Positions 1 to 9,543 of a DNA stretch of 64,000 nt are shown here, one piece after another; positions within the stretch are counted from its first letter, which is position 1, and each line of letters opens with the position of its first letter. Both the position numbers and the translations under genes were made by a program. Source of the stretch: Gordonia sp. KTR9 (GTDB taxonomy: Bacteria > Actinomycetota > Actinomycetes > Mycobacteriales > Mycobacteriaceae); the NCBI RefSeq assembly GCF_000143885.2, contig NC_018581.1, positions 4,464,001 to 4,528,000 of the forward strand, written 5' to 3'. The notes below the pieces were generated by a model. That model was not told the DNA's origin and ran no database searches. It saw only the letters and a program-made list of their open reading frames with translations.

Positions 1-351
1 CGCGTCCTGGATCGTCACCTCGGACACCACCGACTGCTTGCGCACCTCGGCGGCGAGGTTGTTGTCGGTGATCAGTTTCGTGTACTCCGGCTTGGCCGGC
101 CCGGTGAGCACACTCATCGACTGATCGATGTGCTCGGTGACGTTCTCGGCGTTGTAGCCGAACATCGTCGTCGCATACTCACGAGCCGCCGCGAGTGACG
201 ATGCACGCGCATCCTCGACGGTGCGGCCCTGGGTGAAGCGGAACCCGAGGAACGCTGTCGCCACGACCGCGGCGACCAGCACGACACCGAGCGCGATCAA
301 CCCGAGACGCCCCTTCCCCACCGTGAATCGGGACCTCGACTTCGACGCCAT
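1..351 (-). CDS. Mce-associated membrane protein, partial (3' end beyond window)
   Basis: Reading leftward from an ATG at 351, the frame stays open to the window edge. It encodes a short basic N-terminus, one hydrophobic segment (about residues 15-36, GLIALGVVLVAAVVATAFLG) and the start of an extracytoplasmic domain with a tyrosine-rich TMFGYNAENV stretch. This layout is typical of the small single-pass Mas proteins that close mce operons and are thought to stabilise the Mce complex. Its start overlaps the stop of the upstream gene (TGATG), so it is translationally coupled and is the last visible gene of the mce4 operon. The C-terminus lies outside the window, so full length cannot be judged. 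Confidence 0.8.
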   Translation of the reverse strand, partial: MASKSRSRFTVGKGRLGLIALGVVLVAAVVATAFLGFRFTQGRTVEDARASSLAAAREYATTMFGYNAENVTEHIDQSMSVLTGPAKPEYTKLITDNNLAAEVRKQSVVSEVTIQDA

Positions 352-1295
352 CACGCCACCCACTCGAAGTCGGTCATCTTGAGGTCGCCGTTGATCCGTG
401 TCATGTCGACCCGCCAGCGGAAGACCTTCTCCTGCGACGGCACCTCGCCGTCGAGGGACCGCTGGTGCCAGCCGAACACCATGATGACCGAGCCCTCGTC
501 GGGTTCGGCCTTGGTGACCGCGGAGCTGAGGATGAGCGACCGTGTTTCCAGCTTGCCGTCCCGGACGAGTGCCGCGACCTGCTGGATGTTGGTCTCCACC
601 TCCTGCTTGACCTTGCCGCTGGTGTCCTCCTGCACCGAGGTCAGCGTCTGGTCGACGGTGTCGGGGTTCATGCTGGTGAGGTTCACGAGCACCTGCGACG
701 CGAACGCCGAATACTCGGCACGCAGGTCGTCGGTCCGGTCCTGTCGCGCGATACCGAGCGCGAACACCACCGACGCGATGGCACACACCACGATGACCAC
801 GAGCGCCACCACGACACCCACGATCGTCCGCGGCGAGCGACGGCCGGAACCGCGATAACGGATGCGGCGCTTGCCCTTCGGTGCCCGGGCATTCGACGAC
901 GCCGCAGCCGTCCGGGCTCGTCGGCGCTCCCGGTAGCTGACGGTCTTCTCGACCTCGGACGGGTCGGGCGCGATCGGTGGTTCGGCCTCGGTCCGCTGGC
1001 TCGACTCCGGCGGGGACACCGTCGACGTCGTGTCCTGCGCGGAATCGCCGGTGGCCGGCGACGGCTTGTCGGCGTCCCCACCTGTGGCTGCGGGATCGTC
1101 GGATGCGGGAGCCGGCGCGGTCGGCGTCGACGACTTCGACGGCTTCTTGCCGGCCGGACGGCCACGCCTGATCGGAGCCGACCGCACGGGCCGCTTCGTA
1201 TTCCGACTGTCACCCGTGCCGGTGCGATCTGGGGATGAGGTACCGGGCCCGTCCGGGGTCACGGGGCGACCGTCCCGCTGATCATCGTCTGCCAT
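351..1295 (-). CDS. Mce-associated membrane protein with long disordered cytoplasmic tail
   Basis: This 314-residue protein sits directly after mce4F. Residues 1-155 are rich in Pro, Ser, Thr and Ala with basic patches and look disordered. A single transmembrane segment lies at about 158-182 (IVGVVVALVVIVVCAIASVVFAL), followed by a Mas-like extracytoplasmic domain containing a FASQVLVNLTSM stretch. This is the Rv3492c/Rv3493c type, an accessory of the Mce4 importer. The long tail is unusual, since such proteins are often under 250 residues. The ATG at 1295 lies 37 bases inside mce4F, and a later start is possible because the tail is low in complexity. The frame ends by TGATG overlap with the next gene. 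Confidence 0.82.
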   Translation of the reverse strand: MADDDQRDGRPVTPDGPGTSSPDRTGTGDSRNTKRPVRSAPIRRGRPAGKKPSKSSTPTAPAPASDDPAATGGDADKPSPATGDSAQDTTSTVSPPESSQRTEAEPPIAPDPSEVEKTVSYRERRRARTAAASSNARAPKGKRRIRYRGSGRRSPRTIVGVVVALVVIVVCAIASVVFALGIARQDRTDDLRAEYSAFASQVLVNLTSMNPDTVDQTLTSVQEDTSGKVKQEVETNIQQVAALVRDGKLETRSLILSSAVTKAEPDEGSVIMVFGWHQRSLDGEVPSQEKVFRWRVDMTRINGDLKMTDFEWVA

Positions 1296-2692
1296 GTACT
1301 GCTCTGTCCCTGCTCATCGCTGCCGGCCCCGGCGTTGTAGGTCTTCCCGTCGGGTCCGATGAAGTTGCCCGAGTCCGGGTCGTATGTCGTGGCGTACACC
1401 GCGGGCTCCGCGTCGAAGTCCTTCGGTGTGCCCGGTGTCACGGTACCGGAGGAGGCCGGCTGCCATTTCAGCCCGAACGGCAGTCCGCTCTGGAACGGGT
1501 CGACCGAGCCCGGCTTGGGTACATAGCCGGTTTCACACTCAGCCGGGGTGGGCGCCCGTCGTCCCGGGAACTCCGCGCACGGGTAGTTGCGGGCGCCGCG
1601 GACGGCGATGTTCGAGTTCCGCGGCACCCGGCACAGCATGCCCGGCGGCAGTTCACGGGCGGTCTGCTCCGAGGGCCAGCGCCAGTCCTCCTTCGGCAGG
1701 AAGCCGATGTTGCACGGCGGCCGGTCCTGGAAGGCCAGCGAGAAGTTGACGTTGGGACCGAACCGCGTGGTTCCGGTGTTCAGCGCCGTGATCAGCGAAC
1801 TGACCAGTCGCGGATAGAGAACCAGCACCTGCTTCCAGTTCGGCAGGTACACCACCTGCGTCTTGGCGATGGTCCCCAGATTCGAGACCAGCAGCGGGTA
1901 CGACGCACCGAGGGACTCGAAGAGTTCCTGGCTCTTCGACGCGGTGGCCGGCCCCTTCCGCAGGATGTCGCCGATCTCGGGCCGGTTCGCGCGGAGCTGG
2001 TCGGTGAACGCGGTGACGTCCCGCGTCCAGGATCGGATGGCGTCGGCCGTGCGCGACTGGGTGGCCAGCAGCGGCGCACCCTGTTCGACCAGCTGGATCG
2101 TCGTGTCGGTGTTCTTGTTCGCCTCGTCGACGAACAGGACCATCGAGTCGAGCAGCCGCTGGAGCGCTTCCCCCGTGCCGTTGAACGCGACGAAGGCCTC
2201 GTCCATGAGCGAGCGCAGCCGAGTGTCGCCGATCTCGGCGAGCAACCGGTCGGCCTGGTCGAGCATCGCGGAGATCTCCACCGGCACCTTGTCGGTCGAG
2301 ACCGTGGCACCGTCCTGCAGCAATTCTCCGGACTCACCGGCCTCGGGGTCCGGCGTGAACTCCACGAACTGCTCGCCGATCGCGGACACGCTGCGCACCG
2401 ACGCGGTCGACGACGCCGGGATCTCCGCACCGTTCTCGATGGTGAGCATCGCCTCGACACCGGTGTCGGTCAGCTGCACCGAGTCGACCTTGCCGACGTA
2501 GACGCCGCGATAGCTGACGTTCGCGTTCTGGTACAGGCCACCGCTGGTGGGCAGCAGCAGCTGCACCTGATAGCTACCGACCCCGAACATCGACGGGATG
2601 CGGATGTAGAACAGCGCCATCACCACCATCGCGACCACGGTCACGATGGCGAAGAGCATCAGCTGCATCCGGACGAATCGCGTGATCTTCAT
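1259..2692 (-). CDS. mce4F: Mce4F, sixth Mce subunit of the sterol importer
   Basis: This 477-residue protein has an N-terminal membrane anchor (about residues 8-30) and an MCE/MlaD domain (about 38-115, with the NVSYRGVYVGKVDSV signature). A long helical region reaches about residue 320, followed by a Pro/Gly-rich tail. MceF proteins form part of the hexameric periplasmic channel that carries lipid from the cell envelope to the YrbE permease. The order yrbE4A, yrbE4B, mce4A to mce4F assigns it to position F. The start overlaps the mce4E stop as TGATG. Cysteines in the C-terminal third (PPCNIGF, GMLCRV, NYPCAEF) probably form disulfides, as inferred for exported Mce subunits. Confidence 0.93.
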   Translation of the reverse strand: MKITRFVRMQLMLFAIVTVVAMVVMALFYIRIPSMFGVGSYQVQLLLPTSGGLYQNANVSYRGVYVGKVDSVQLTDTGVEAMLTIENGAEIPASSTASVRSVSAIGEQFVEFTPDPEAGESGELLQDGATVSTDKVPVEISAMLDQADRLLAEIGDTRLRSLMDEAFVAFNGTGEALQRLLDSMVLFVDEANKNTDTTIQLVEQGAPLLATQSRTADAIRSWTRDVTAFTDQLRANRPEIGDILRKGPATASKSQELFESLGASYPLLVSNLGTIAKTQVVYLPNWKQVLVLYPRLVSSLITALNTGTTRFGPNVNFSLAFQDRPPCNIGFLPKEDWRWPSEQTARELPPGMLCRVPRNSNIAVRGARNYPCAEFPGRRAPTPAECETGYVPKPGSVDPFQSGLPFGLKWQPASSGTVTPGTPKDFDAEPAVYATTYDPDSGNFIGPDGKTYNAGAGSDEQGQSSTWQTMISGTVAP

Positions 2693-3969
2693 CAGCGGCC
2701 ACCTCCCGCCGCCGGGACCGGTGTGACCGCCGGACTCCGCGGGATCATGTTCGCCGGAACCGGTTCGGTCGAGTCGGGCAACCGCTCACCACCCGGTTGC
2801 AGCGGCGCGATGAACGGGTCGAGCCCGCGCGCGGCGGCGCCGGCCGGACGACCGAAGACGCCCTCGGGACCGGTGACGCCGAGACTGGCGAACATCGTCT
2901 TGTTCAGGCGTTCGAGGGTCAGATCGAGGACGAGGTCCGAGTTCACGTAGTCACCCTTGACGATCGTCCGGATCGTCGGTTCGTAGAACGGGAAGGTCAG
3001 CAGGATGTTCAGCGATTGCGTCATCGCGGGACCGGCGGCCTGGAGCTGATCAAGGGCCGGTTCGATGCCCTCCACGATCGTCACGATGTTCTCGGAGTTG
3101 GCATCGAGGATGTCGTTGGCGGTCTTCGACAGTGTCGCGACCGAGCCGAGCGTGTCGAGGAACTGCTGACGCTGGTCGACGAGCAGCTGCAGTATCTGGG
3201 GACTGTCGGCGAGCGCGCGTTCGATGGTGCCGGCCTGCTCGTTCATGGTGCGCGACAACCGGTCGAGTCCTTCGGTGGCCCGGATGATGTTGCCCTTCTG
3301 CGCATCCAGATCGGCGACGAGTGTGTTCAGCCGCGGGATGAGTTCCTTGATCTGGTCCTCGCGTCCGCCGAAGACCTCACTCATCTCGTGCACGATGTCG
3401 CCGATCTGCGACAGGCCACCACCGTTGAGCACCACCGACAGTGAGCTCAGCACCTGCTCGGTACTGGGATAGGTGCATGCCGACACCTGTTGTGCCGCAT
3501 TGATGTCGGGGACCGCGGGCACTGACGGGTCCGGCACGATGTTGGATTGCTCCGGGCACTTGGTGAGGGGGATCTGGTCGCCCGGTTCGAGCCGGCCGCC
3601 CTCGGGTTCGGACGGTTGCACGATCTCCAGGTGCGTCGAACCCAGCACACTCGTCAGCCCCACCATGACGTGCGATCCGCGCGGGACGATCACACCGTCG
3701 TTGAGCCGGATGGTGACCAGCGCGTTCCAGTCCTCCACCTCGATGTCGCCGATGCTCCCGACCGTCGCGTCGTCGATGAGGACCGGCGCGTTGTTGACCA
3801 GTCCGGCAGCCGACGGGATCAGGGCGGTGATCTCGTAGGAACCACCACCGGTGCCCTCGGCGCCCGGGACCGGCAGCGAGTTGGGGCCGTCGAACGAACA
3901 TCCGGTCAGGATCAGCGCGAGGGATGCCGCGCCTGCGATCAGCCCGCCGCGCAGGCGTGCCGGCCTCAT
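2692..3969 (-). CDS. mce4E: Mce4E, lipoprotein subunit of the sterol importer (LprN-like)
   Basis: This 425-residue protein begins with a lipoprotein signal peptide and a clear lipobox, LTGC with the acylated Cys at 24. An MCE domain follows (about 44-120, ending VLGSTHLEIV), then a helical region and a Pro-rich tail. In Mce operons the E subunit is the lipoprotein member, which fits this position. It overlaps mce4D upstream by four bases (ATGA) and mce4F downstream by one, so translation is coupled. Its role is cholesterol or sterol uptake as part of the Mce4 hexamer, by family knowledge. Confidence 0.94.
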   Translation of the reverse strand: MRPARLRGGLIAGAASLALILTGCSFDGPNSLPVPGAEGTGGGSYEITALIPSAAGLVNNAPVLIDDATVGSIGDIEVEDWNALVTIRLNDGVIVPRGSHVMVGLTSVLGSTHLEIVQPSEPEGGRLEPGDQIPLTKCPEQSNIVPDPSVPAVPDINAAQQVSACTYPSTEQVLSSLSVVLNGGGLSQIGDIVHEMSEVFGGREDQIKELIPRLNTLVADLDAQKGNIIRATEGLDRLSRTMNEQAGTIERALADSPQILQLLVDQRQQFLDTLGSVATLSKTANDILDANSENIVTIVEGIEPALDQLQAAGPAMTQSLNILLTFPFYEPTIRTIVKGDYVNSDLVLDLTLERLNKTMFASLGVTGPEGVFGRPAGAAARGLDPFIAPLQPGGERLPDSTEPVPANMIPRSPAVTPVPAAGGGR

Positions 3970-5240
3970 CGGTCACCTCCGAACGGGACCAGCAGATCCT
4001 CGAGCGGACTGCCCCGATTGTCACGCCGGGTCTCGTTGTCCAACCGGGTGACACCGGCGTTCGCACGCGCGCGAACGCTCGCGTTCTGATATTGGAGCTG
4101 GCTCGGTGTCGCGTTGCGGCCCTGCACCGGATTGGTCAGGAACGGTGGGTAGTTCATCGAGATCGACGACAGGACGGGCGCGAGGATCTCCACGCACTTG
4201 TCGACGTCGGCCATCGTGGTGCCGGGTCGCTTGGTCGATTCCATCGACCCGCACAGCAGAGTGATCAGGTTGGTGCCGTTGCCTAGACCGAACACACCCG
4301 AGAGCGAACCCGACAGCGGGTTGTAGATGTTGTAGAAGTTCGCGAGCTGGTTGGGCGCCGAGTGCAACACGCCGCGCACCTGTTGGTCCTTGTCCGCCAC
4401 GATCTTCGTACTCGCCGCCAGGCGCTCCACCGACGACGACAGCGCCGTCTGGTTGGTGTCGATGAAGGTCTGCACGTCGGTCATCGCCGCGTCGAGGCCT
4501 TTCAGCGCCTCATCGAGTTCGGTCGTGTTGTCCGCGAGAACCGAACTGACCGAGGCGATCCGGCCGTTGAACTGCACCAGCTGTTCGTGGCTGCCCGACA
4601 GTGCGTCGGTCAGTTTCTGCAGGCTCTGGATGGTGGCGAACAGATCGCCGCTGCCGGCCGCGAGGGTGCCGATCACGTCGGACACCTCGCGGATCGAAGC
4701 GTTGATCGCCTCCCCGTTGCCCTCGAGGTTCTCGTCGAAGACGTTGACCGCCTTGGCCGCCGAACCCGGATCGGCCCCCTCCGGCCCGATGGCCTCGGTG
4801 AGCCGGGTGAGCTGGGCCTTGATGTCGTCCCACTCCATCGGCACCGCGGTGCGATCCATCGGGATGTCGGCGCCGTCGGACATCTGCGGCCCGCCCGAGT
4901 AGACCGGCGTCAGCTGCACGAACCGGCCCGAGACCAGACTCTGTGCGACGATGACGGCTTTCGCGTCCTGCGGGATGTCGACGCTCTTGTCCACGCGCAG
5001 TTCGACTTTCACGTCGTTCTCGCGCGGGGTGATCGCCGAGACACTGCCGACGTTCACACCGAGCACCCGGACCGGGTCGCCCTTGTAGAGACTGGCGACA
5101 CCGCCGAAATAGGCGGTGAAGGTGTTCGTCGTGGATTTGGTGAACACCTTCCAGCCCACGAGGATCAGGGCGATCGCGAGAACCACGGCGAGCACACCGA
5201 AGAGCACCTTGCGCCCGATGGTCATACTTCCGACGGTCAT
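3966..5240 (-). CDS. mce4D: Mce4D, subunit of the sterol importer
   Basis: This 424-residue protein has an N-terminal anchor (IGRKVLFGVLAVVLAIALILVGW), then an MCE domain with DPVRVLGVNVGSV and a long helical region. I chose the ATG at 5240 because GGGAGGTG lies five bases or less upstream and one base separates it from the mce4C stop. A longer reading to 5342 would run backward through the mce4C tail as an Arg/Pro-rich non-homologous stretch. Position D in the operon and overall length agree with Mce4D of mycobacteria and rhodococci. Confidence 0.92.
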   Translation of the reverse strand: MTVGSMTIGRKVLFGVLAVVLAIALILVGWKVFTKSTTNTFTAYFGGVASLYKGDPVRVLGVNVGSVSAITPRENDVKVELRVDKSVDIPQDAKAVIVAQSLVSGRFVQLTPVYSGGPQMSDGADIPMDRTAVPMEWDDIKAQLTRLTEAIGPEGADPGSAAKAVNVFDENLEGNGEAINASIREVSDVIGTLAAGSGDLFATIQSLQKLTDALSGSHEQLVQFNGRIASVSSVLADNTTELDEALKGLDAAMTDVQTFIDTNQTALSSSVERLAASTKIVADKDQQVRGVLHSAPNQLANFYNIYNPLSGSLSGVFGLGNGTNLITLLCGSMESTKRPGTTMADVDKCVEILAPVLSSISMNYPPFLTNPVQGRNATPSQLQYQNASVRARANAGVTRLDNETRRDNRGSPLEDLLVPFGGDR

Positions 5241-5241
5241 G

Positions 5242-6462
5242 TCACCTCCCCCTCGTGGTCGGCGCGGGCGTGGGATAGGTCGGCTTCGGCAGGGGTCCGC
5301 GCGGCGGATCGCTGCCCACCGGCGGTCCCTGCTGCCAGCCATCCGGCAGGAGGGGGAAGGCGGTGTACATGAACGATTGCCACAGCTGCGGGTACCGGCC
5401 GCGCAATGCGTTGAGGAAGACCGCGGTGTAGTCGCCGAAGGTGTTGAGTCCGACCAGCGAATCGAAGTTCGGACCCGACGCCACCGCCTCGCCGAGCGTG
5501 TTGGCGAACGGCCCCAGCCGGTCGATCGTCTCCTTCAGTTCCTTCTCCTGATCGGTGAGGATCGTCGCGACGCGGTCGAACTTCTGCAGGACGGGCGTCA
5601 GCTGCGCATTGTTCTCGGCGATGAAACCCCGCAGTTGAGCGGTGACGTCACCGATTCCCTTGATCAACTGGTTGAGCGCGTAGCGCCGCATCTCGATCTC
5701 GCCGACGAGGGCGTTGGCGTCGACGAGCAGGCGGTTGATCTGCTCGTTGCGGTCGCCGACGATCTTGCTGACCTGGTTGGCCTTGGCCAGCAGCGCCCGT
5801 AACTCGTTGTCGCGGTCGGCGACCGCCTTCGACAGTCGCGCCACACCGTTGACCGCTCCCTGCACCTGATCCGGGGTCTCGGAGAAGGTGATGGTCAGCG
5901 TGTTCAGCGCTTCGTTGAGCTGCTCGGTGTCGGTCTCGGCGACGGTGTCCGTCGCGCCCTCGAGCGCGTCTTGCAGCGAATACGGCGAGATCGTGTTGCC
6001 GACCGGGATCGAGCCACCGGGCTTGATCCGGTCCCCGCCGTGCGGGATGACGGTGAGATTGCGTCGGCCGAGCACGGTCTCGGTCCGGATCGCGGCCTGG
6101 GAGTCCGCCCCCATCTCGACGGTGTCGTCCATGCGGAATCCGACCTCGACCTTGGTCCCGGCGTCGGTGCCGGCCAGTGCGATCGACTCGACCGTGCCGA
6201 CCTGGACACCGGAGACGGTGACGATGTCGCCCTTGGTGAGTCCGCCCGCGTCGTCGAAATAGGCGGTGTAGGTGCTGATCGGCGAGATGTAGGGCAGCTT
6301 GTCCATCTGCATCGCGGTGATCACCACCAGGCCGATCACGACGATGCCGATGACGCCGACCTGCGCGCGGCTTCGCTGCCCACGCTTGACCTCGCGGGCG
6401 ACGTCGGCCTCGTCGGATTCGGATCTGCGACTCGAGAACATACCTCCGAACGGAAGACTCAT
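5242..6462 (-). CDS. mce4C: Mce4C, subunit of the sterol importer
   Basis: This 406-residue protein carries a cytoplasmic basic leader, a transmembrane segment (about 35-51, VGVIGIVVIGLVVITAM), an MCE domain with DIVTVSGVQVGTVESI and a long amphipathic helical region. It ends in a Pro-rich tail (PRGPLPKPTYPTPAPTTRGR). The start overlaps the mce4B stop by four bases (ATGA). Family knowledge places it in the hexameric Mce4 needle. The Pro-rich terminus is common in MceC proteins. Confidence 0.93.
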   Translation of the reverse strand: MSLPFGGMFSSRRSESDEADVAREVKRGQRSRAQVGVIGIVVIGLVVITAMQMDKLPYISPISTYTAYFDDAGGLTKGDIVTVSGVQVGTVESIALAGTDAGTKVEVGFRMDDTVEMGADSQAAIRTETVLGRRNLTVIPHGGDRIKPGGSIPVGNTISPYSLQDALEGATDTVAETDTEQLNEALNTLTITFSETPDQVQGAVNGVARLSKAVADRDNELRALLAKANQVSKIVGDRNEQINRLLVDANALVGEIEMRRYALNQLIKGIGDVTAQLRGFIAENNAQLTPVLQKFDRVATILTDQEKELKETIDRLGPFANTLGEAVASGPNFDSLVGLNTFGDYTAVFLNALRGRYPQLWQSFMYTAFPLLPDGWQQGPPVGSDPPRGPLPKPTYPTPAPTTRGR

Positions 6463-7517
6463 GAGCCGTCACACCTTCCGCCGGCCGTCGTGGTGTTGCC
6501 CATCACGTTGTTCGACGTGTACAGGATCGTCTGCCCCCCGGGTGCCGGGAGCAACAGGCGGATGCGACAGAAGTAGATCTGCAGCCACGCACCGTAGGAG
6601 CCCAGGTTCGACAACGTCTTGTAGTCCTCGGGAAGTCGCGAGATCAGGTTGCGGATAAAGGGTTCCGCGGCCAGCAACTCCTCCGAGACCCGTCCGGTGT
6701 TGGTGACCATCGACTGCAGGGTCGGCCGGGTGGTGGCCAGCAGATCGGCGAGACCGTTGGTGACGCGTGAGGTCTGCGTCAGCGCGTTGCCGACCGTGGC
6801 CTTCTGTTCGGCGAGCCCGGTGACCAGTTGCTGCAGGAGGTCGACGCTGGTGTCCAGGCCTTCCCGGTCGCCGTCGAGCGTGGCGAGGGTCGTGTTGAGG
6901 TTGTTGATCACGTCGCCGATCAACTGGTCGCGGTCGGCCAGCGAGTCGGTGAACGACGCGGTGTTGCCCAGCAAGGTGTTCAACGCACCGCCCTGCCCCT
7001 GGAAGACCGCGATCAGCGAACTGGTGAGCGCGTTGGCGTCGTCGGCGTCCAGGGTCCGGAACAGCGGTTTGAAGCCGCCGACGAGCTTGTCGAGGTCGAG
7101 CGCGGGCTCGGTCTGGCCGACCGGGATCTGCGCACCGTCGGCGAGGAAGGTCGACGTGTTGCCCGTCCCCTGCTGCAACTCGAGATACCGGTCGCCGGTG
7201 AGGTTCTCGTACCGGATCAGCGCGCGGGCCGACTCCGGGAGCGGATACTTCTGGTCGACGCTGAACGTGATCACGGCATCGTTGTCGCGGTTCAGTTCGA
7301 CGTCACCGACCGATCCGACCTCGACGCCGGCGATCTTGACCTTGCTGCCCGACTTCATCGCCGACGCGCTGGTGAAGACGGCACTGTACTCGTTCGACGC
7401 GCCGGAACGATAGCGGCTGAAGACGACGACCAGCGCGACGAACACCAGGACCATCACCACGGTGAAGGCACCCAGTTTGATCAGGGTCGCGCGGAACGCG
7501 CGAGCGCGGTTATCCAC
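6459..7517 (-). CDS. mce4B: Mce4B, subunit of the sterol importer
   Basis: This 352-residue protein starts at a GTG that overlaps the mce4A stop by eight bases. It has a signal-anchor (LIKLGAFTVVMVLVFVALVV), an MCE domain with KVKIAGVEVGSVGDVEL and the helical region common to Mce proteins. It ends shortly after the conserved WLQIYFCRIRLLLPAPGG stretch seen in MceB subunits. It is the shortest of the six Mce proteins here, as is usual for MceB. Confidence 0.93.
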   Translation of the reverse strand: MDNRARAFRATLIKLGAFTVVMVLVFVALVVVFSRYRSGASNEYSAVFTSASAMKSGSKVKIAGVEVGSVGDVELNRDNDAVITFSVDQKYPLPESARALIRYENLTGDRYLELQQGTGNTSTFLADGAQIPVGQTEPALDLDKLVGGFKPLFRTLDADDANALTSSLIAVFQGQGGALNTLLGNTASFTDSLADRDQLIGDVINNLNTTLATLDGDREGLDTSVDLLQQLVTGLAEQKATVGNALTQTSRVTNGLADLLATTRPTLQSMVTNTGRVSEELLAAEPFIRNLISRLPEDYKTLSNLGSYGAWLQIYFCRIRLLLPAPGGQTILYTSNNVMGNTTTAGGRCDGS

Positions 7518-8685
7518 GGGGCGGTTCTCCGAACAGGATCTGGAACAGCTTCTGCGAGTTCGCCTTCGGCTTGGTCCTGGGCTGATAGGGCTGCGGCGCG
7601 TTGTCGCCGACGTAGAACGGTGCCGGCACCGCGGAGGAGGGATCGCTGAGCCCGCCCTGGCACGTCGGCGGCCCTTCGACCCCGACCCGCGGCAGGTCGT
7701 AGGGGTAGGCGTAGGGATCCTTGCCCGGCAGCAGACCGGCGTCGAGCATCAGCATGCCGTTGCGCTCACCGAGGAACGGCGCCGCCACCTCGGAGGCGAT
7801 CGCGCTGGCGGTGAGGAAGCACTTGATCCCCGGGGCGTTGTAACCCAGCAGCGCGGCGATGGGGTCGAGGTCCGACAGCGCACCGATGAGTGTCTTCTTG
7901 GACGGCGCGATGACCCCGTCGATGGTGTTCGCCATCCCGGTGGCGTTGATGAGCAGCGCGTCGAGGTTGGACGTGTTGTCCACCAACGTGTTCCCGACGA
8001 CGGTGAAGTTGTCGACGGTCCGCAGCAGGTCGGGCATCGAGTCCGCGTACACGTTGGTGACGGTCGCGCCTTCCCGGAACAACCGGTTGAGGGCGGGCAG
8101 ATGCGGGTTGGTCTTGCCGAGCAGCGCGGTGAGTTGCTCGAGGGCGTCGCCGATCTCGTCGCCCTGCCCCTGCAGAGCCGTGTTGATCGCGCCGAGAGTT
8201 GCGTTGAGCTTCTCCGGCTGGAGTTGGGCGAGCACCGAGACGAGCTGCTGGTAGACGGTGTTCAGTTCGACGACCACCCGGTCGGCGGGGATCTCGGCTC
8301 CCGCGGTCAGCGTGCCCTCGGGTTCTCCGGGGACCACGAAGTTGACCGCCTTGGCGCCGAAGATCGTGTTCGACTTGATGTCGGCCGCCACGTTCGCGGG
8401 GATCTTCGCCATGTCGCCGTCGGCGATGTCGAGGGTCAGGATCGCGTCGCCGCCGCGCTCGGAGATCTCGGCGACCCGACCCACCTCGACGCCACGCAGT
8501 TTCACCTTGGCGTCGGGGTTCATCACCAGCCCGGCACGAGGCGCGACGAGGGTCACCTGCTGGGTGCCCTTGAAGGCACCGAGGAATGACGCGCTCGCCC
8601 CGATGATCAGGGCCAGCAGCACCGCGACCATGGCGACTGCCGCCGCTCGGCGGGTGACCCGTGAACGCTCTTGTCTCCTGCTCAT
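7510..8685 (-). CDS. mce4A: Mce4A, subunit of the sterol importer
   Basis: This 391-residue protein has an N-terminal anchor (AAAVAMVAVLLALIIGASASFLG), an MCE domain with VKLRGVEVGRVAEI and IFGAKAVNFV, and the helical region. It lies three bases downstream of yrbE4B. The IFGAK(A/Y)V motif and a C-terminal segment with two Cys (KCFLTAS, PTCQGG) are typical of MceA. The ATPase MceG that energises Mce systems is not in this window, as expected because it is encoded elsewhere in related genomes. Confidence 0.94.
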   Translation of the reverse strand: MSRRQERSRVTRRAAAVAMVAVLLALIIGASASFLGAFKGTQQVTLVAPRAGLVMNPDAKVKLRGVEVGRVAEISERGGDAILTLDIADGDMAKIPANVAADIKSNTIFGAKAVNFVVPGEPEGTLTAGAEIPADRVVVELNTVYQQLVSVLAQLQPEKLNATLGAINTALQGQGDEIGDALEQLTALLGKTNPHLPALNRLFREGATVTNVYADSMPDLLRTVDNFTVVGNTLVDNTSNLDALLINATGMANTIDGVIAPSKKTLIGALSDLDPIAALLGYNAPGIKCFLTASAIASEVAAPFLGERNGMLMLDAGLLPGKDPYAYPYDLPRVGVEGPPTCQGGLSDPSSAVPAPFYVGDNAPQPYQPRTKPKANSQKLFQILFGEPPRG

Positions 8686-8688
8686 GAC

Positions 8689-9540
8689 TCAGCCCGCCAG
8701 GTTGAACTTGCCATCGGCGCCATAGATGGCGAGGGAGGTCAGGAGTGTGATCACGACCACAACAACGAGCGATGCGCGGACCGCGTTCCCGACGGCGACG
8801 CCGACGCCGACCGGCCCGCCCGAGGCGTTGTAGCCGTAGTAGGTGTGGATCAGCATGACCGCGACCGCCATGCAGATCGCCTGCACGAACGACCAGAGGA
8901 TGTCCGACGGTATGAGGAACGTGTCGAAGTAGTGGTCGTAGACGCCGGGCGACTGTCCGTACAGGAAGACCGTCGCCGACCGGCTCGCGAGGAACGATGC
9001 CAGCGATGCCAGCGCGTAAAGCGGGATGATCGCGATCAGGCCGGCGATGATGCGCGTGGACACCAGATAGGGAATGGAGGAGATCGCCATCGTCTCCAGT
9101 GCGTCGATCTCTTCCGAGACCCGCATGGCACCGAGCTGTGCGGTCGCACCGGCACCGATGGTCGCGGCGAGCGCGATGCCGGAGATCACCGGGACGGCGA
9201 TGCGCACGTTGATGAACGCCGAGAAGAAGCCGGTGAGTGCCTCGACGCCGATGTTCGCCAGCGAGCTGTAACCCTGGACCGCGATCGTGCCGCCGGTGAA
9301 CAGCGTCAGGAATCCGACGACCACGACGGTGCCGCCGATCATCGCCAGCGCGCCGGTGCCCATGGAGATCTCGGCGATGAGCCGCAGCGTCTCCTTCTTG
9401 TAGTGCTGGATCGCGCGGGGGATCGACACGACGCTGTCCCAGTAGAACAGCGCCTGGTCGCCGATCTGGTCCCAGTCCTCGCCGGCCCTCTTGACCGCGA
9501 CGCGCGCGGTCCGGAACCGGGTGGTGAACGGAAGTACCAT
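8689..9540 (-). CDS. yrbE4B: YrbE4B permease of the Mce4 importer
   Basis: This 283-residue integral membrane protein belongs to the MlaE/YrbE permease family. Several hydrophobic segments are visible, and the conserved MlaE signature region reads ATIGAGATAQLGAMRVSEEI followed by DALETM. YrbE4A and YrbE4B form the inner membrane channel to which the Mce4 hexamer docks. It sits four bases after yrbE4A and four before mce4A. Confidence 0.95.
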   Translation of the reverse strand: MVLPFTTRFRTARVAVKRAGEDWDQIGDQALFYWDSVVSIPRAIQHYKKETLRLIAEISMGTGALAMIGGTVVVVGFLTLFTGGTIAVQGYSSLANIGVEALTGFFSAFINVRIAVPVISGIALAATIGAGATAQLGAMRVSEEIDALETMAISSIPYLVSTRIIAGLIAIIPLYALASLASFLASRSATVFLYGQSPGVYDHYFDTFLIPSDILWSFVQAICMAVAVMLIHTYYGYNASGGPVGVGVAVGNAVRASLVVVVVITLLTSLAIYGADGKFNLAG

Positions 9541-9543
9541 CGC

